A stretch of 64,000 nt of DNA from Desulfobulbaceae bacterium. GTDB lineage: Bacteria > Desulfobacterota > Desulfobulbia > Desulfobulbales > SURF-16. Below, one piece after another: positions 1-8,329 of this stretch; position 1 is the stretch's first letter, and each line of letters starts with the position of its first letter. The translations under genes and the position numbers were made by a program. The stretch covers positions 1-64,000 of the forward strand of contig JAHLLM010000010.1 in NCBI GenBank assembly GCA_020444175.1. The letters are read 5' to 3'. The notes beneath the pieces are model-generated. The model was not told the origin of the DNA. It worked only from the letters and a program-made list of their open reading frames with translations, and made no database searches.

Positions 1-126
1 GCCCTACACTAATTTTTCAAGGGGTAGATGTCTCACTTACATTGACACAGAGGGGATGCTGGCCAGATACTTCGAAATGAGGAGTTTGAGCTGTTTAAAG
101 CTGAGTTTGTAAAAAAACTGGATGAA

Positions 127-501
127 ATGTCTGAAAACGCACCTAGCGAACTACTTTCTAATGAGCACTTAGTTTCTTTTTTGTATAGATGGAAGCGCTG
201 GGGAGATGAGAATAAAGTTATAGACTGGTTAAAGTGGCAGACTCAGACTTCTGAAGGATGTTTGACCTTGTTAAAAAGGTTTGTAAGTAAATCTTCATCT
301 CAGGCAATGGGCGATTACGTAGTTAAAATTACTACGTACATAAAGCTTGAGAGCATTGAAAACTTTCTAGAGATAGCACCAATCCAAGAAAAAGTAAGGG
401 ATATTGATGAAGACAAGCTCGATTCTCAAGCGAAAGAAGCATTGAAGGCTTTTCATGATGCACTTGAAAAGAGAGAAAAAGGAATCGAAGAAGATTGGTA
501 A
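127..501 (+). CDS. Hypothetical protein, probable integron-cassette gene or 3' gene fragment
   Basis: I do not recognise this 124-aa protein. It is charged and helical-looking, with an RWKRW patch at residues 21-25 and an acidic tail, and has no signal peptide or membrane segment. The frame is open from base 46 but offers no ATG before 127, and no ribosome binding site precedes 127, so it may be the tail of a longer gene broken by a frameshift near the window edge. The stop codon lies 3 bases before an attC-like site (505-576), the arrangement expected of a cassette-borne gene. Low GC compared with the metabolic genes further on also fits acquired DNA. Confidence 0.45.
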   Translation: MSENAPSELLSNEHLVSFLYRWKRWGDENKVIDWLKWQTQTSEGCLTLLKRFVSKSSSQAMGDYVVKITTYIKLESIENFLEIAPIQEKVRDIDEDKLDSQAKEALKAFHDALEKREKGIEEDW

Positions 502-504
502 TGA

Positions 505-576
505 ATCTAACAAAGAGCTGTTGTCGGATGACTTTTCCGCTGCGTTCCAAAGTTGCCGCAGAGCACGGCGTTATGT
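505..576 (+). mobile_element. attC-like integron recombination site
   Basis: The site starts with ATCTAAC (505-511), matching the RYYYAAC inverse core, and ends with GTTATGT (570-576), close to the GTTRRRY core and of the GTTATG type familiar from chromosomal integrons. Between them lies an imperfect palindrome: CTGTTGTCGGATGACTTT at 518-535 pairs, with extra bases bulged on one side, against AAAGTTGCCGCAG at 549-561. The central loop is about 13 bases. Its 72-bp length, its position just after a stop codon and the single-sided bulges are all attC traits. No integrase gene and no second convincing attC is visible, so this may be the edge or a remnant of an array lying upstream. Confidence 0.6.
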
Positions 577-624
577 TTACTGATCTGGAAGAATAGGAAA
601 TGATAGAAAAACTATTGAACTAAC

Positions 625-858
625 ATGACAAAAGAAGAAGACGATTACAAAATTTGCATCTGGGGAACAACGGTCTCTAAACATGAAGCACACAAAATTT
701 GGATTATGTTGCTAGTTGGTCTCATTGGTGCATTAGTTTCTGCAATGATTTTCGGTAAACAAAATAAATTAATTGTCTTCATCATCTCATTTATACTTGC
801 CGTAATTGGCTATTTTGGCGTCGTCAATAAAGTATTTAAAAAGAAGGATTTGCAGTAA
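625..858 (+). CDS. Small two-helix membrane protein, hypothetical
   Basis: This 77-aa protein has a short charged N-terminus and two hydrophobic helices at about residues 25-44 and 49-67, ending in a Lys-rich tail, so it should sit in the inner membrane. It matches no family I can name. It is the first ORF after the attC-like site and would be the gene of the next cassette, but no second attC closes the unit: the AT-rich sequence after its stop has no GTT core pair. No clear ribosome binding site is present. Confidence 0.5.
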   Translation: MTKEEDDYKICIWGTTVSKHEAHKIWIMLLVGLIGALVSAMIFGKQNKLIVFIISFILAVIGYFGVVNKVFKKKDLQ

Positions 859-963
859 TACTTTGAAATTAAAGTAAAAAATATAACATCTATATGGCCT
901 TCGGTTGTCAAGGAATAAAGTACCCTATTGGGACGGAAAAGAAGCAAAAATAAGTCTCTCATC

Positions 964-1386
964 ATGAAATCAAAGACCAAAAATATATTACTAAGCCTAG
1001 CTTTTATTGTTTCTGTCTCCATATCGCTTTATGGAGGTTGTCGGTACGGGGTTGATATTGCATGGAAATTATACACACCTACCTTCGGTATGGATTCATA
1101 TAACCAAGCTCTATCTGTACAAATAGCTCTCGAACAATTAGATAAAAATAATGTTATTGAAGCTCATAACAAATTAAGTATGTTGCTTAATGCCAACATA
1201 ATAACTTTGGATGACCTCGTTCGACATGAGGATAAAAATTCAGATATGTTTGTAAATATTTTGAAAAGAATCGTGAAACATCGGCAGAAATATCCTGAAA
1301 ATTATTCGATTGCTCAAATTAAAAATTCAGACGAGAAGAAAATTTATTCTGCTATAGATAATGTGCTAGAAAAATACAGTAATTAA
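964..1386 (+). CDS. Small exported or membrane-anchored hypothetical protein
   Basis: The 140-aa product starts with a basic stretch and a hydrophobic segment (about residues 7-24) that could be a signal peptide or anchor, followed by a hydrophilic helical domain rich in Asn, Lys and Glu. A TTG at 928 in the same frame would add 12 basic residues; I prefer the ATG at 964 because it puts the hydrophobic segment at the N-terminus. A Cys follows Gly-Gly just after the segment, but the residues before it do not make a good lipobox. The family is not recognised. The AT-rich composition matches the two preceding accessory genes. Confidence 0.5.
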   Translation: MKSKTKNILLSLAFIVSVSISLYGGCRYGVDIAWKLYTPTFGMDSYNQALSVQIALEQLDKNNVIEAHNKLSMLLNANIITLDDLVRHEDKNSDMFVNILKRIVKHRQKYPENYSIAQIKNSDEKKIYSAIDNVLEKYSN

Positions 1387-1689
1387 AGATAACGAATCCA
1401 AAAGGCATGGGGGCAAGTCTTGAATTATTAGAAAAATGGTCCATAAGCTCTGAAATCAAAAAAAATGGTGGCCTCTCTGGTGGCGGTTTTAATTCTCTCA
1501 GATGCTTTTAACCGTAAATGCCGCATTCCATGCCTTGTAGGATCAAGTATATAAAGGGATAAGAACTATGACTAGCTGCTTCGGGAGCAGGAGAGCACGA
1601 ATCCTGAAAGGAGCATGCTTCGTTTAACCAAGAAATGCACCAGATGAACCGGTTTATTTCACGATACGCAAATTCAGGAGGGTTTGACT
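1387..1689. other. 303-bp gap, no gene seen
   Basis: No ORF with a credible start is seen here. One short open stretch (about 1400-1515, plus strand) has a Gly-rich translation but no start codon and no ribosome binding site. The end of the gap holds the Shine-Dalgarno sequence of the VOC gene, AGGAGG at 1676-1682. Confidence 0.4.
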
Positions 1690-2130
1690 ATGCAATGTTT
1701 GATGGATCACATTGTATTGAATGTGGAAGACGATGAAAAGATGATCACCTTTTACTCTCAAGTGCTTATGCTTGAGACTGAACGTCTGGAAGAATATTCA
1801 GCAGGGAAAATACCTTTTCCATCTGTGCGGCTGAATCCAAATACGATCATAGATCTGTTTCCCAAAAATATGTGGCAGGCTCGTACAGGGACTGGACAGG
1901 GTCGCGTTTATCTGAACCATTTCTGTATTTCTCTCAGCAAAGAGGAGTGGCAGGAGCTAACTGCTCGGCTCAAGGCCAACAACATTGATATTGAGGAAGG
2001 GCCTGTTCAACGTTGGGGTGCGCATGGTACCGGAACTTCCATTTATTTTCGAGACCCGGAAGGAAACCTCATTGAGGCGCGATATTACGAGGGACAGAGT
2101 AGCACAAAGACGTGTATGCTTGGATCATAA
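1690..2130 (+). CDS. VOC-family (glyoxalase/bleomycin-resistance/dioxygenase fold) protein
   Basis: The 146-aa protein is one vicinal-oxygen-chelate unit of two beta-alpha-beta-beta-beta modules. Visible family marks are a His at residue 7 (DHIVLNV), a second-module start NHFCISL, and a C-terminal SIYFRDPEGNLIEARYY with the usual metal-binding Glu. Such proteins bind a divalent metal and act as glyoxalases, dioxygenases or drug-binding proteins, and the sequence does not say which. ATG 1690 is chosen over the in-frame TTG at 1684 because AGGAGG ends 7 bases before it. It stands alone and converges with the minus-strand gene ending at 2277. Confidence 0.8.
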   Translation: MQCLMDHIVLNVEDDEKMITFYSQVLMLETERLEEYSAGKIPFPSVRLNPNTIIDLFPKNMWQARTGTGQGRVYLNHFCISLSKEEWQELTARLKANNIDIEEGPVQRWGAHGTGTSIYFRDPEGNLIEARYYEGQSSTKTCMLGS

Positions 2131-2276
2131 CAACAATTCATAATCCATATCTGTTGCACAGGTTGTCATCATAACAAATAGAGAGGCAAAAAGGAGCCGG
2201 ATAATACCAACTCTTATCAAGCTTGAGGTCTGGAAGCGAGTAAAAGGTAAAATGGGGCGAACCAAAAAAAGATTTA

Positions 2277-4673
2277 TTATTGAGATACGATCCCACGATT
2301 CCCGTCTACCTGTATTTCTTGACCTTGTTTCAGGGTGCGGGTTACACCGGGGATAGCCATTACCGCTGGTATTCCATATTCACGAGCCACAATGGCCGCA
2401 TGGGATGCAAGCCCGCCTGTTTCGGTTACCACCGCTGTTGCCGTGGCAAAGAGCGGCGTCCAGGCCGGATTCGTGTACGGACAGACCAGCACTTCACCAG
2501 ATAAAAGTTTACCAAACTCATGCTCCCCGCGAATGATCCTCACTTTGCCCCGGACAATGCCCGGGCTTGCGGCGATTCCTTTGAGTATTTTTCCCCTGAC
2601 AGTGATTCCGGCCCTTTCTGCCTGCCAGTTTGCATTCACCAGCCGGTAGGTGGCGCGGCGACGCTCCAGCAATTCGTGAACAGTTTCCTTTGCAGGGGGC
2701 TTGTTGCAGAGCCAATCCCGGATTTCTTCGTACGTCAGGTAACCAATATCGTCATCACGTTCAAGAACGCCTCGCTCAAATAATCTGCGTCCCCACTCGG
2801 AGGAAATTTCCTGGAGCGCATCAAGGGGGCGGGTTAAGTCATAGTGGCTTTTTTCCCGAAATGCATTCAAGCGATACAGATGACGCCACAACCAACGAAA
2901 AGCGCTCTGCATGCCCGGAATATGCCGCAACCGTTTCTCCACAAGTGAGAGGGCTGCCTGGTGACGAGAACGTGCATGTTCGGGATTTCCGGTTCGGTTC
3001 TCTGCATCGACTAGGCTTGAGAGGAGTTGCCAGACTTGTTTTTGGTCCTGTCGCCAGGTCGGAGTTGTCAGGTACCAGCAGGATCCTTCACGGTGCCCAT
3101 ATTTATCTATGAAAGATTGAAAGCTTGCAATAAAGTTTTGACCCTCTGGCGTTTCTTGCAAGCGATGCGGAGCTGCATGGCGGACGGAGTCGAGAATTTC
3201 AGGGTTTCGGCGTGCCAGACGGGAAAGCTTCCAGAGATCCTCATTGAGATTGATGGTTGGAGTCTCAATGCCGGCCATGAGATTCGACATGATTTCATCT
3301 CGTTTTTTTAACCCAACAGCCAGAGCCACTAAGAGCCGAAGCAATGATTCCGCATGGATGCCGCCGGCGGCGCTCATTCGTTTGTACAAATGCTTTTCCC
3401 AGACGGCAAGTATTGTCTCTGCCCTGTTAAAAAGCTCCTCATTGTCCATGGAAGAAAGATCCAACGATTCCGAAACGGTTTGCACTTCCTCGCTGGGGCC
3501 ATTTTCCCACCAGCTGAGCCAGTCGGTTTTTAATTGACGGAAGAGAAGGGGAGTGCCACGAAAATACATCAACCATAACCGATGGATAGGTGGCATCCGG
3601 TAAGCCTGTCGCCAAAGCTGGGCCATGACTTCCTCCTCATCATTCTTCCTGATAAATGCTCCGGTCTCCCTGATGGAATAGAGATGCCCGCCAAGCAAAC
3701 GTTTGACAACAAGGTTATCCAGAGGCTTGGGAGCAACCACATAGCGCTCATCGGCAAAGGGTTTGATCATTTTATCAAGGAGTGAAGGCTTGCCAAGAGG
3801 CTCGATAGTGTCCACGGACGTTTTCATCAGTGCTGTCATGGGACGGGATTGCAGGAGATGGATTGTTTCTTGCGTTATGGCAAATTCGATATCCTGGGGG
3901 GCATGGAAGTGCTCCTCAATGCGAAGGGCCATGCTGCACAGTTCCTTCAGCAGTTTTGGGTCGAGGAGTTCCGAGCTGTTTTTTCCCCCGGTTTCTGTGA
4001 GAGATGTCCGGTCAACCCGGTAAACATCTCCGGCAATTTTTCCGGAAACAAGTGCCTCACCAAGGCCGGGCACTATCTCGATCCGGATTTGATTATCGTC
4101 CGGCATCAAAGGGTCTTGGCTGAAAAGCACTCCGGCCGCCTCAGCAGGGATCATTTCTTGGATGATTACGGCCATTTGTGCCGAGAATTGGTCTATGTCC
4201 CGTCGCTGGCGATATACAAGGGATCTGCGGCTCCAAAGTGAAGACCAGCATTTACGAACGGCAAGAAGTAAGGCCTCCGGTCCTTGAATATTAAGATAGC
4301 TTTCGTATTGACCGGCAGAGGATACCCCTTCCTGATCCTCGCAGGTTGCCGAAGAGCGAATCGCCACGACCGGGCTTTTCATTTGGGAATATCGATCCAG
4401 AAGCATGCTGGACATATCCTCATCCAGGGGACAGTGTTCAAAAATCTCGGAAGCAGTTTGCTCCACTGCCGACCAATCCTGTTCCTCAATCAATGGAAAT
4501 ATCTTTTCGTTCAGACCGCAGTGTATTGCCTGCTCCTGATAAGCCGAGGTTGTAAGGACCAGAGCGTTTGGAACATTCATTCCAAGTTGTATCAATTGAA
4601 TAAGGCTTGCACATTTTCCCCCGACCTCGGCATTATCCGAACGCGTACTTTCATTAAGTTGGAGTATTTTCAT
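2277..4673 (-). CDS. Rifampin phosphotransferase-like / PEP-utilising enzyme
   Basis: This 798-aa protein has three parts. An N-terminal PPDK-type ATP-grasp region covers about residues 1-300, with GGKCASLIQLI near the start and VAIRSSATCED further on. A long helical middle covers about 310-690. A C-terminal swivelling phospho-His domain has GGLASHAAIVAREYGIPAV around His758. This is the order found in rifampin phosphotransferase (about 865 aa) and differs from PEP synthase, which ends in a TIM barrel. Rifampin phosphotransferase moves the beta phosphate of ATP onto the drug; the middle domain sets the substrate and is divergent here, so the true substrate is unknown. Its start overlaps the end of the upstream tetR-type gene by 20 bases, so the two are co-transcribed. 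Confidence 0.75.
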   Translation of the reverse strand: MKILQLNESTRSDNAEVGGKCASLIQLIQLGMNVPNALVLTTSAYQEQAIHCGLNEKIFPLIEEQDWSAVEQTASEIFEHCPLDEDMSSMLLDRYSQMKSPVVAIRSSATCEDQEGVSSAGQYESYLNIQGPEALLLAVRKCWSSLWSRRSLVYRQRRDIDQFSAQMAVIIQEMIPAEAAGVLFSQDPLMPDDNQIRIEIVPGLGEALVSGKIAGDVYRVDRTSLTETGGKNSSELLDPKLLKELCSMALRIEEHFHAPQDIEFAITQETIHLLQSRPMTALMKTSVDTIEPLGKPSLLDKMIKPFADERYVVAPKPLDNLVVKRLLGGHLYSIRETGAFIRKNDEEEVMAQLWRQAYRMPPIHRLWLMYFRGTPLLFRQLKTDWLSWWENGPSEEVQTVSESLDLSSMDNEELFNRAETILAVWEKHLYKRMSAAGGIHAESLLRLLVALAVGLKKRDEIMSNLMAGIETPTINLNEDLWKLSRLARRNPEILDSVRHAAPHRLQETPEGQNFIASFQSFIDKYGHREGSCWYLTTPTWRQDQKQVWQLLSSLVDAENRTGNPEHARSRHQAALSLVEKRLRHIPGMQSAFRWLWRHLYRLNAFREKSHYDLTRPLDALQEISSEWGRRLFERGVLERDDDIGYLTYEEIRDWLCNKPPAKETVHELLERRRATYRLVNANWQAERAGITVRGKILKGIAASPGIVRGKVRIIRGEHEFGKLLSGEVLVCPYTNPAWTPLFATATAVVTETGGLASHAAIVAREYGIPAVMAIPGVTRTLKQGQEIQVDGNRGIVSQ

Positions 4674-5259
4674 TGCTCACTCCTTTTAGAATGAACTGCC
4701 AAACGGAATGGAGCAGAGATTCACTGCTGCCGTTATCTGTTACAGTGGCAAGCACCACTCCCTGATAAAGGAAAAAGATGTGCAGGGCCAACTCCCTGGC
4801 TGTGAGGTCCTGGCGGATTTGTTCTTTCTGCTGCGCTTTGGAAACAAGGCCGGTGAGTATTTCAAACAAGCGTTTGCGAGCCGGTGTCGGATTTGACATA
4901 TATTCCGGATCGACCATGCTGTATGTGCAGATGAGGCTTACCTCTTCGATGTTTTCCTCGGCCTCATGTACCATTACGGCAATCATCTGCCGTATCAGTT
5001 CCAAAGGAGGAGTAGACGGATCTGCCCGGTCGAGAAGCTTTTCAACAAGATCCTGAAGTCTTTGTCCATAGAGCCTCAGAACACCTTGTTTGGCTCCGAA
5101 GTGATTGAAAAAGGTGGCACGGCTGTACCCGGCTTTCTCGGTTATTTCATCCACCGAAGTTTCATTAAAACCCTTTTGCCGAAACAGCTTCATGGCAGCA
5201 TCGTAAAGATTCTGCTTTACCTGAGTATTCTTTTTTTGTCGTAATCCTTTCGTGGCCAT
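4654..5259 (-). CDS. TetR-family transcriptional regulator
   Basis: The 201-aa protein has the standard TetR N-terminal helix-turn-helix at about residues 20-65 (KGFNETSVDEITEKAGYS followed by RATFFNHFGAKQGVL) and a helical ligand-binding C-terminal domain with no recognisable specificity. It is the first gene of a two-gene operon with the rifampin-phosphotransferase-like enzyme, which it overlaps by 20 bases, so it probably represses itself and that enzyme in response to a small molecule. Inverted repeats at 5284-5321, just upstream, are the likely operator. Confidence 0.85.
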   Translation of the reverse strand: MATKGLRQKKNTQVKQNLYDAAMKLFRQKGFNETSVDEITEKAGYSRATFFNHFGAKQGVLRLYGQRLQDLVEKLLDRADPSTPPLELIRQMIAVMVHEAEENIEEVSLICTYSMVDPEYMSNPTPARKRLFEILTGLVSKAQQKEQIRQDLTARELALHIFFLYQGVVLATVTDNGSSESLLHSVWQFILKGVSNENTPT

Positions 5260-5283
5260 TTCATCCCCCCCATGTTATTTTTA

Positions 5284-5321
5284 GACTTTGGTGTAAAATT
5301 ATACTTGGGTATAAAAAAGTC
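5284..5321 (-). promoter_or_regulatory. Candidate TetR-type operator overlapping the promoter
   Basis: Two nested inverted repeats lie 25-62 bases before the tetR start: TTATAC-ttgg-GTATAA (5299-5314) inside GACTTT (5284-5289) and AAAGTC (5316-5321). On the minus strand TTGACT and TATAAT boxes are present but only 14 bases apart, a short spacing typical of promoters whose output depends on a regulator. Operator function is inferred from the symmetry and position only. Confidence 0.4.
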
Positions 5322-5559
5322 AACATAAAAAAACAGTTCATTGATTATTGAAGATAAGGAACAGGTTTTTGGCGAAGGAAGGCTTGAAGAGTTAAAAGAA
5401 ATAAATCTGCCGCGTAGCGGCTTACTTGAACCACTCGATAAAAGGGCAGCAAGCTGCTCAAGGGCAGAAAATGTTTTATGCAGCCACTTTTCTTTTTAAA
5501 GCGGGAAAAATAAAAAAGAGAACAAAATGTACTGATTGAGCCTCTAATCCTTCATTCTT

Positions 5560-7857
5560 ATGAAAACCACACACTCTCTTAATATATTCCTGTTTTTTCT
5601 GGTTGGCTTGATTGTGCTGGCCGATTTTATTGTCTCCCCTGTATATGCCGTTCCGGAAGCTCCGGGTCAGCCTCAATCTGAAAAAGTTGCTCTTGACTCT
5701 TCTGGTGTGGCGAAGCTTGAGTCTTGGATTACGGATCTCAAAGAAAAAATAACAGCAGCCCAGGAGGCGGAAAATGAAGGGACTGCAAAGCAGTTCGGGG
5801 TAAGCGTGGCGCAGTTGCAGGAGCAGACCGCTCTTCTGCGCGAGATAGAAGGGAACTATCAACGTCAGATCACGGCATTAAAAAGACAGGAATCCCTGCA
5901 GAAAGAGCAGGAAAATCTAGACAAGGAATTCGCCTCCCAACAGGAGTTGCTGGTCGCCGAGCCTCCACCTTACAGTCTGAGCACCTATGATGGTTTGCTC
6001 GATCAATTAGCCACTGCGGACAAACAGGAACAAACTGCAAACGTTTCCTTAAAAGCAAGCAGGAAAACATTGGAGGAGGCCAAAACAAGACTTGAGGAAG
6101 CAAGTCATAACGTGCGGGAGGCCCATGAGGAATTACAGGCTCACACCAATAAGGACAACGGACTCCTCCTGAACTGGAATCTTGAACAGGAAAGAATCAA
6201 CAAAGAGCTGGCCCGGGCTTCCCTTGATCTGGAGAGGTTGTACGTGGCCAACGCGGAAGATGAGCTGCGGCTGGTCCAGTTAAAAAAACAAATTATCCAG
6301 CGCCATGTTGACTGGGTTCATTCCAGGTTGAGCTATGACAGGATCGATCTCAATAAGAATCTTGAAATGCTTGAAGAGCAGCGGGCGACCCTCATCAGTC
6401 GCATCGATACCCTGCGCCGGGAACAACAGGACGTTGAAAATGCCTGGATTGCAGCCCAACAGGAACTCGAAGCAGCCCAGGCCACAGTAGACGAAAGCGT
6501 GAAGAAAAGAGCAGTAGCTTATCTCAAGGCCCGCGAAGCCTGGCGCGAGACCTACCAGAATGTGCTGGAGCAAACTGAAAACATCCTGCTCCTGTTAAAT
6601 CATGCCGAACAGGTCTGGCAGCGTCGGTATGCCTTGCTTGGTGAAAATTATACCTTTGAGCAGCTCGGCAACTGGCGCCAGGAAACCGATAATCAGATAG
6701 AATCCATCGGCCGGTTGATAGATGTCAAAGAAAATTATCAGCAGAAACTGCAGGCGGAAATAGCCTCCATTCAGAAACAGCTTGCCGAAGAAGAGGACGA
6801 AAAACTCAAAGAACATCTGGAAACACATGTTGCTGCCATGAACAAAATGGCGGAGCGGAACTTTGAATACCAGACCCTGTTGCATAGTGCGCTTACTGTC
6901 GAACAACGCTTCCTGGAAGAGATCGATGCGATCCTGAAAAACGGCGCCCTTAATCAGAAGCTGAAAAGTCTGGGGGCCAAACTTCAGGGCCTGTGGGAAT
7001 TTGAGCTATGGGTGGTCGATGAACGCTCGGTTACCGTGAAAAAGGTCACCATGGCGCTCCTTATCCTTGTTCTCGGCATGCTTTTGGCCAGATTGATCGG
7101 CCGGACAATAATCAGGCGCTCCCTGCGCCGTACGGGCTTTGATGAAAGCGCAACAGCGGCGGTTGAACATCTGCTGTCCTTGCTTGCCCTGCTGGTTCTG
7201 ATGATTTTTGCCCTGCATTCGGTCAACATACCGTTGACTGTCTTTACCTTTCTGGGGGGCGCTATTGCCATCGGTGTCGGTTTTGGAGCCCAGAACCTGC
7301 TTAATAATTTTATCAGTGGCTTTATTTTGCTGGCGGAACGTCCGGTTAAAATAAACGACATGATCGAGGTGGAAAATAATTTCGGCATCATCGAGAAAAT
7401 TGGTATGCGCTGCACCAGGGTGAGAACGCCTGGAAATATCCATATCCTCGTACCAAACAGCAGTTTCCTGGAGAAGAATATAATCAACTGGACCTTGTCA
7501 GATCGGGAAATCCGTGGCAGCGTCGCCATGGGAGTGGGGCATGGTTCCGATACTAGATACGTCACGAAGCTCATGCTGAAAGCGGTGCATGAACATGAAA
7601 AGATACTGGATCATCCTGAACCGGTTGTCTTGTTTGAAGATGTGGGCGAAAGTTCCTTCAGGTTTGTCGTCTATTTCTGGTTCAGCATGAAAAACCTCTA
7701 TCTTCTGGAGCAGAGAATCATTGAAAGCAATATCCGTCATCGGATAATTGAATTGTTCCGGGAAGAAGGTATTGTGACAGCCTACCCGCAATGCGATGTC
7801 CACCTGCATACAGCCAAACCGATGGAGATGAAGATTGATCCATCAAACGTCAAATGA
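5560..7857 (+). CDS. Large MscS-family mechanosensitive channel with periplasmic coiled-coil domain
   Basis: The 765-aa protein has a cleavable signal peptide (about residues 1-30, ending VYA), a long Glu/Gln-rich coiled-coil periplasmic region to about residue 480, then membrane helices and the MscS domain. The pore helix region is GGAIAIGVGFGAQNLLNNFI, followed by the beta domain with ERPVKINDMIEV and RVRTPGNIHILVPNSSF. This is the plan of MscK/KefA or YbdG-like large channels, which open under membrane tension to release solutes on osmotic downshock. The gene stands alone. The 300 bp before it contain small GC-rich hairpins (about 5408-5425 and 5445-5470) but no clear promoter. Confidence 0.85.
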   Translation: MKTTHSLNIFLFFLVGLIVLADFIVSPVYAVPEAPGQPQSEKVALDSSGVAKLESWITDLKEKITAAQEAENEGTAKQFGVSVAQLQEQTALLREIEGNYQRQITALKRQESLQKEQENLDKEFASQQELLVAEPPPYSLSTYDGLLDQLATADKQEQTANVSLKASRKTLEEAKTRLEEASHNVREAHEELQAHTNKDNGLLLNWNLEQERINKELARASLDLERLYVANAEDELRLVQLKKQIIQRHVDWVHSRLSYDRIDLNKNLEMLEEQRATLISRIDTLRREQQDVENAWIAAQQELEAAQATVDESVKKRAVAYLKAREAWRETYQNVLEQTENILLLLNHAEQVWQRRYALLGENYTFEQLGNWRQETDNQIESIGRLIDVKENYQQKLQAEIASIQKQLAEEEDEKLKEHLETHVAAMNKMAERNFEYQTLLHSALTVEQRFLEEIDAILKNGALNQKLKSLGAKLQGLWEFELWVVDERSVTVKKVTMALLILVLGMLLARLIGRTIIRRSLRRTGFDESATAAVEHLLSLLALLVLMIFALHSVNIPLTVFTFLGGAIAIGVGFGAQNLLNNFISGFILLAERPVKINDMIEVENNFGIIEKIGMRCTRVRTPGNIHILVPNSSFLEKNIINWTLSDREIRGSVAMGVGHGSDTRYVTKLMLKAVHEHEKILDHPEPVVLFEDVGESSFRFVVYFWFSMKNLYLLEQRIIESNIRHRIIELFREEGIVTAYPQCDVHLHTAKPMEMKIDPSNVK

Positions 7858-7872
7858 TCAAATGAATCATGA

Positions 7873-8205
7873 ATGTACAAAATGAAGGTCATGAAGAAAT
7901 CTCTAGTATACAAAAAAACATGGGATTACATTTCACAATTTGCGGTGATTGTTACTGCTCCGGGACAAGGTTCTGATTTTGTATCACGGTTTTTCGCACT
8001 CAATGCGGGCATAAATGAAGACCCTGTAACAGGTTCTGCCCATTGTACCTTAATTCCCTATTGGGCAAAACGATTGAACAAAAACAAATTGCACGCCTCT
8101 CAGCTATCAGCTCGAAAAGGAGAGCTCTTTTGTGAGTATTCCGGGGATAACGTCATTATTTCCGGACATGCAACATTGTTTGCTAAAGGGGAAATATACC
8201 TTTAA
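7873..8205 (+). pseudogene. PhzF-family isomerase, 3' remnant
   Basis: The protein from about residue 22 on matches the C-terminal third of PhzF-like epimerase/isomerases: FAVIVTAPGQ, then SDFVSRFFALNAGINEDPVT leading into GSAHCTLIPYWA, and a C-terminal ISGHATLFAKGEIYL. Members of this family are about 260-300 aa with a catalytic Glu in the N-terminal half; here only 110 aa remain and the first 20 residues are unlike the family. The N-terminal domain is absent from the preceding DNA, where the MscS gene ends 15 bp earlier, so this is a deletion remnant. It is probably not translated into a working enzyme. Confidence 0.75.
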
Positions 8206-8329
8206 GACAGAAAAGCCTGATGCTTATATGAGAAAAGGCCTCTTAATACAAATTTTATGCATGCCAGGTTTCCTCAGCCAGGTGCAGCTTGTTGGCTGAA
8301 GTTGAATTGAAAAACTATCCAATGCTCCA

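Noticed and set aside
859-927. Possible second attC after the 77-aa gene
   Set aside because: It contains TATAAC but no matching GTTR core and no palindrome of the right length.
1400-1515. Short open Gly-rich translation
   Set aside because: There is no start codon or ribosome binding site; too short to call.
2280-4241. Several long plus-strand ORFs opposite the PEP-utilising enzyme gene
   Set aside because: They are antisense shadows; the minus-strand protein has clear catalytic motifs across the whole length.
5400-5480. GC hairpins resembling a riboswitch leader before the MscS gene
   Set aside because: Neither the conserved core of a cyclic-di-GMP riboswitch nor that of any other class I know could be matched.
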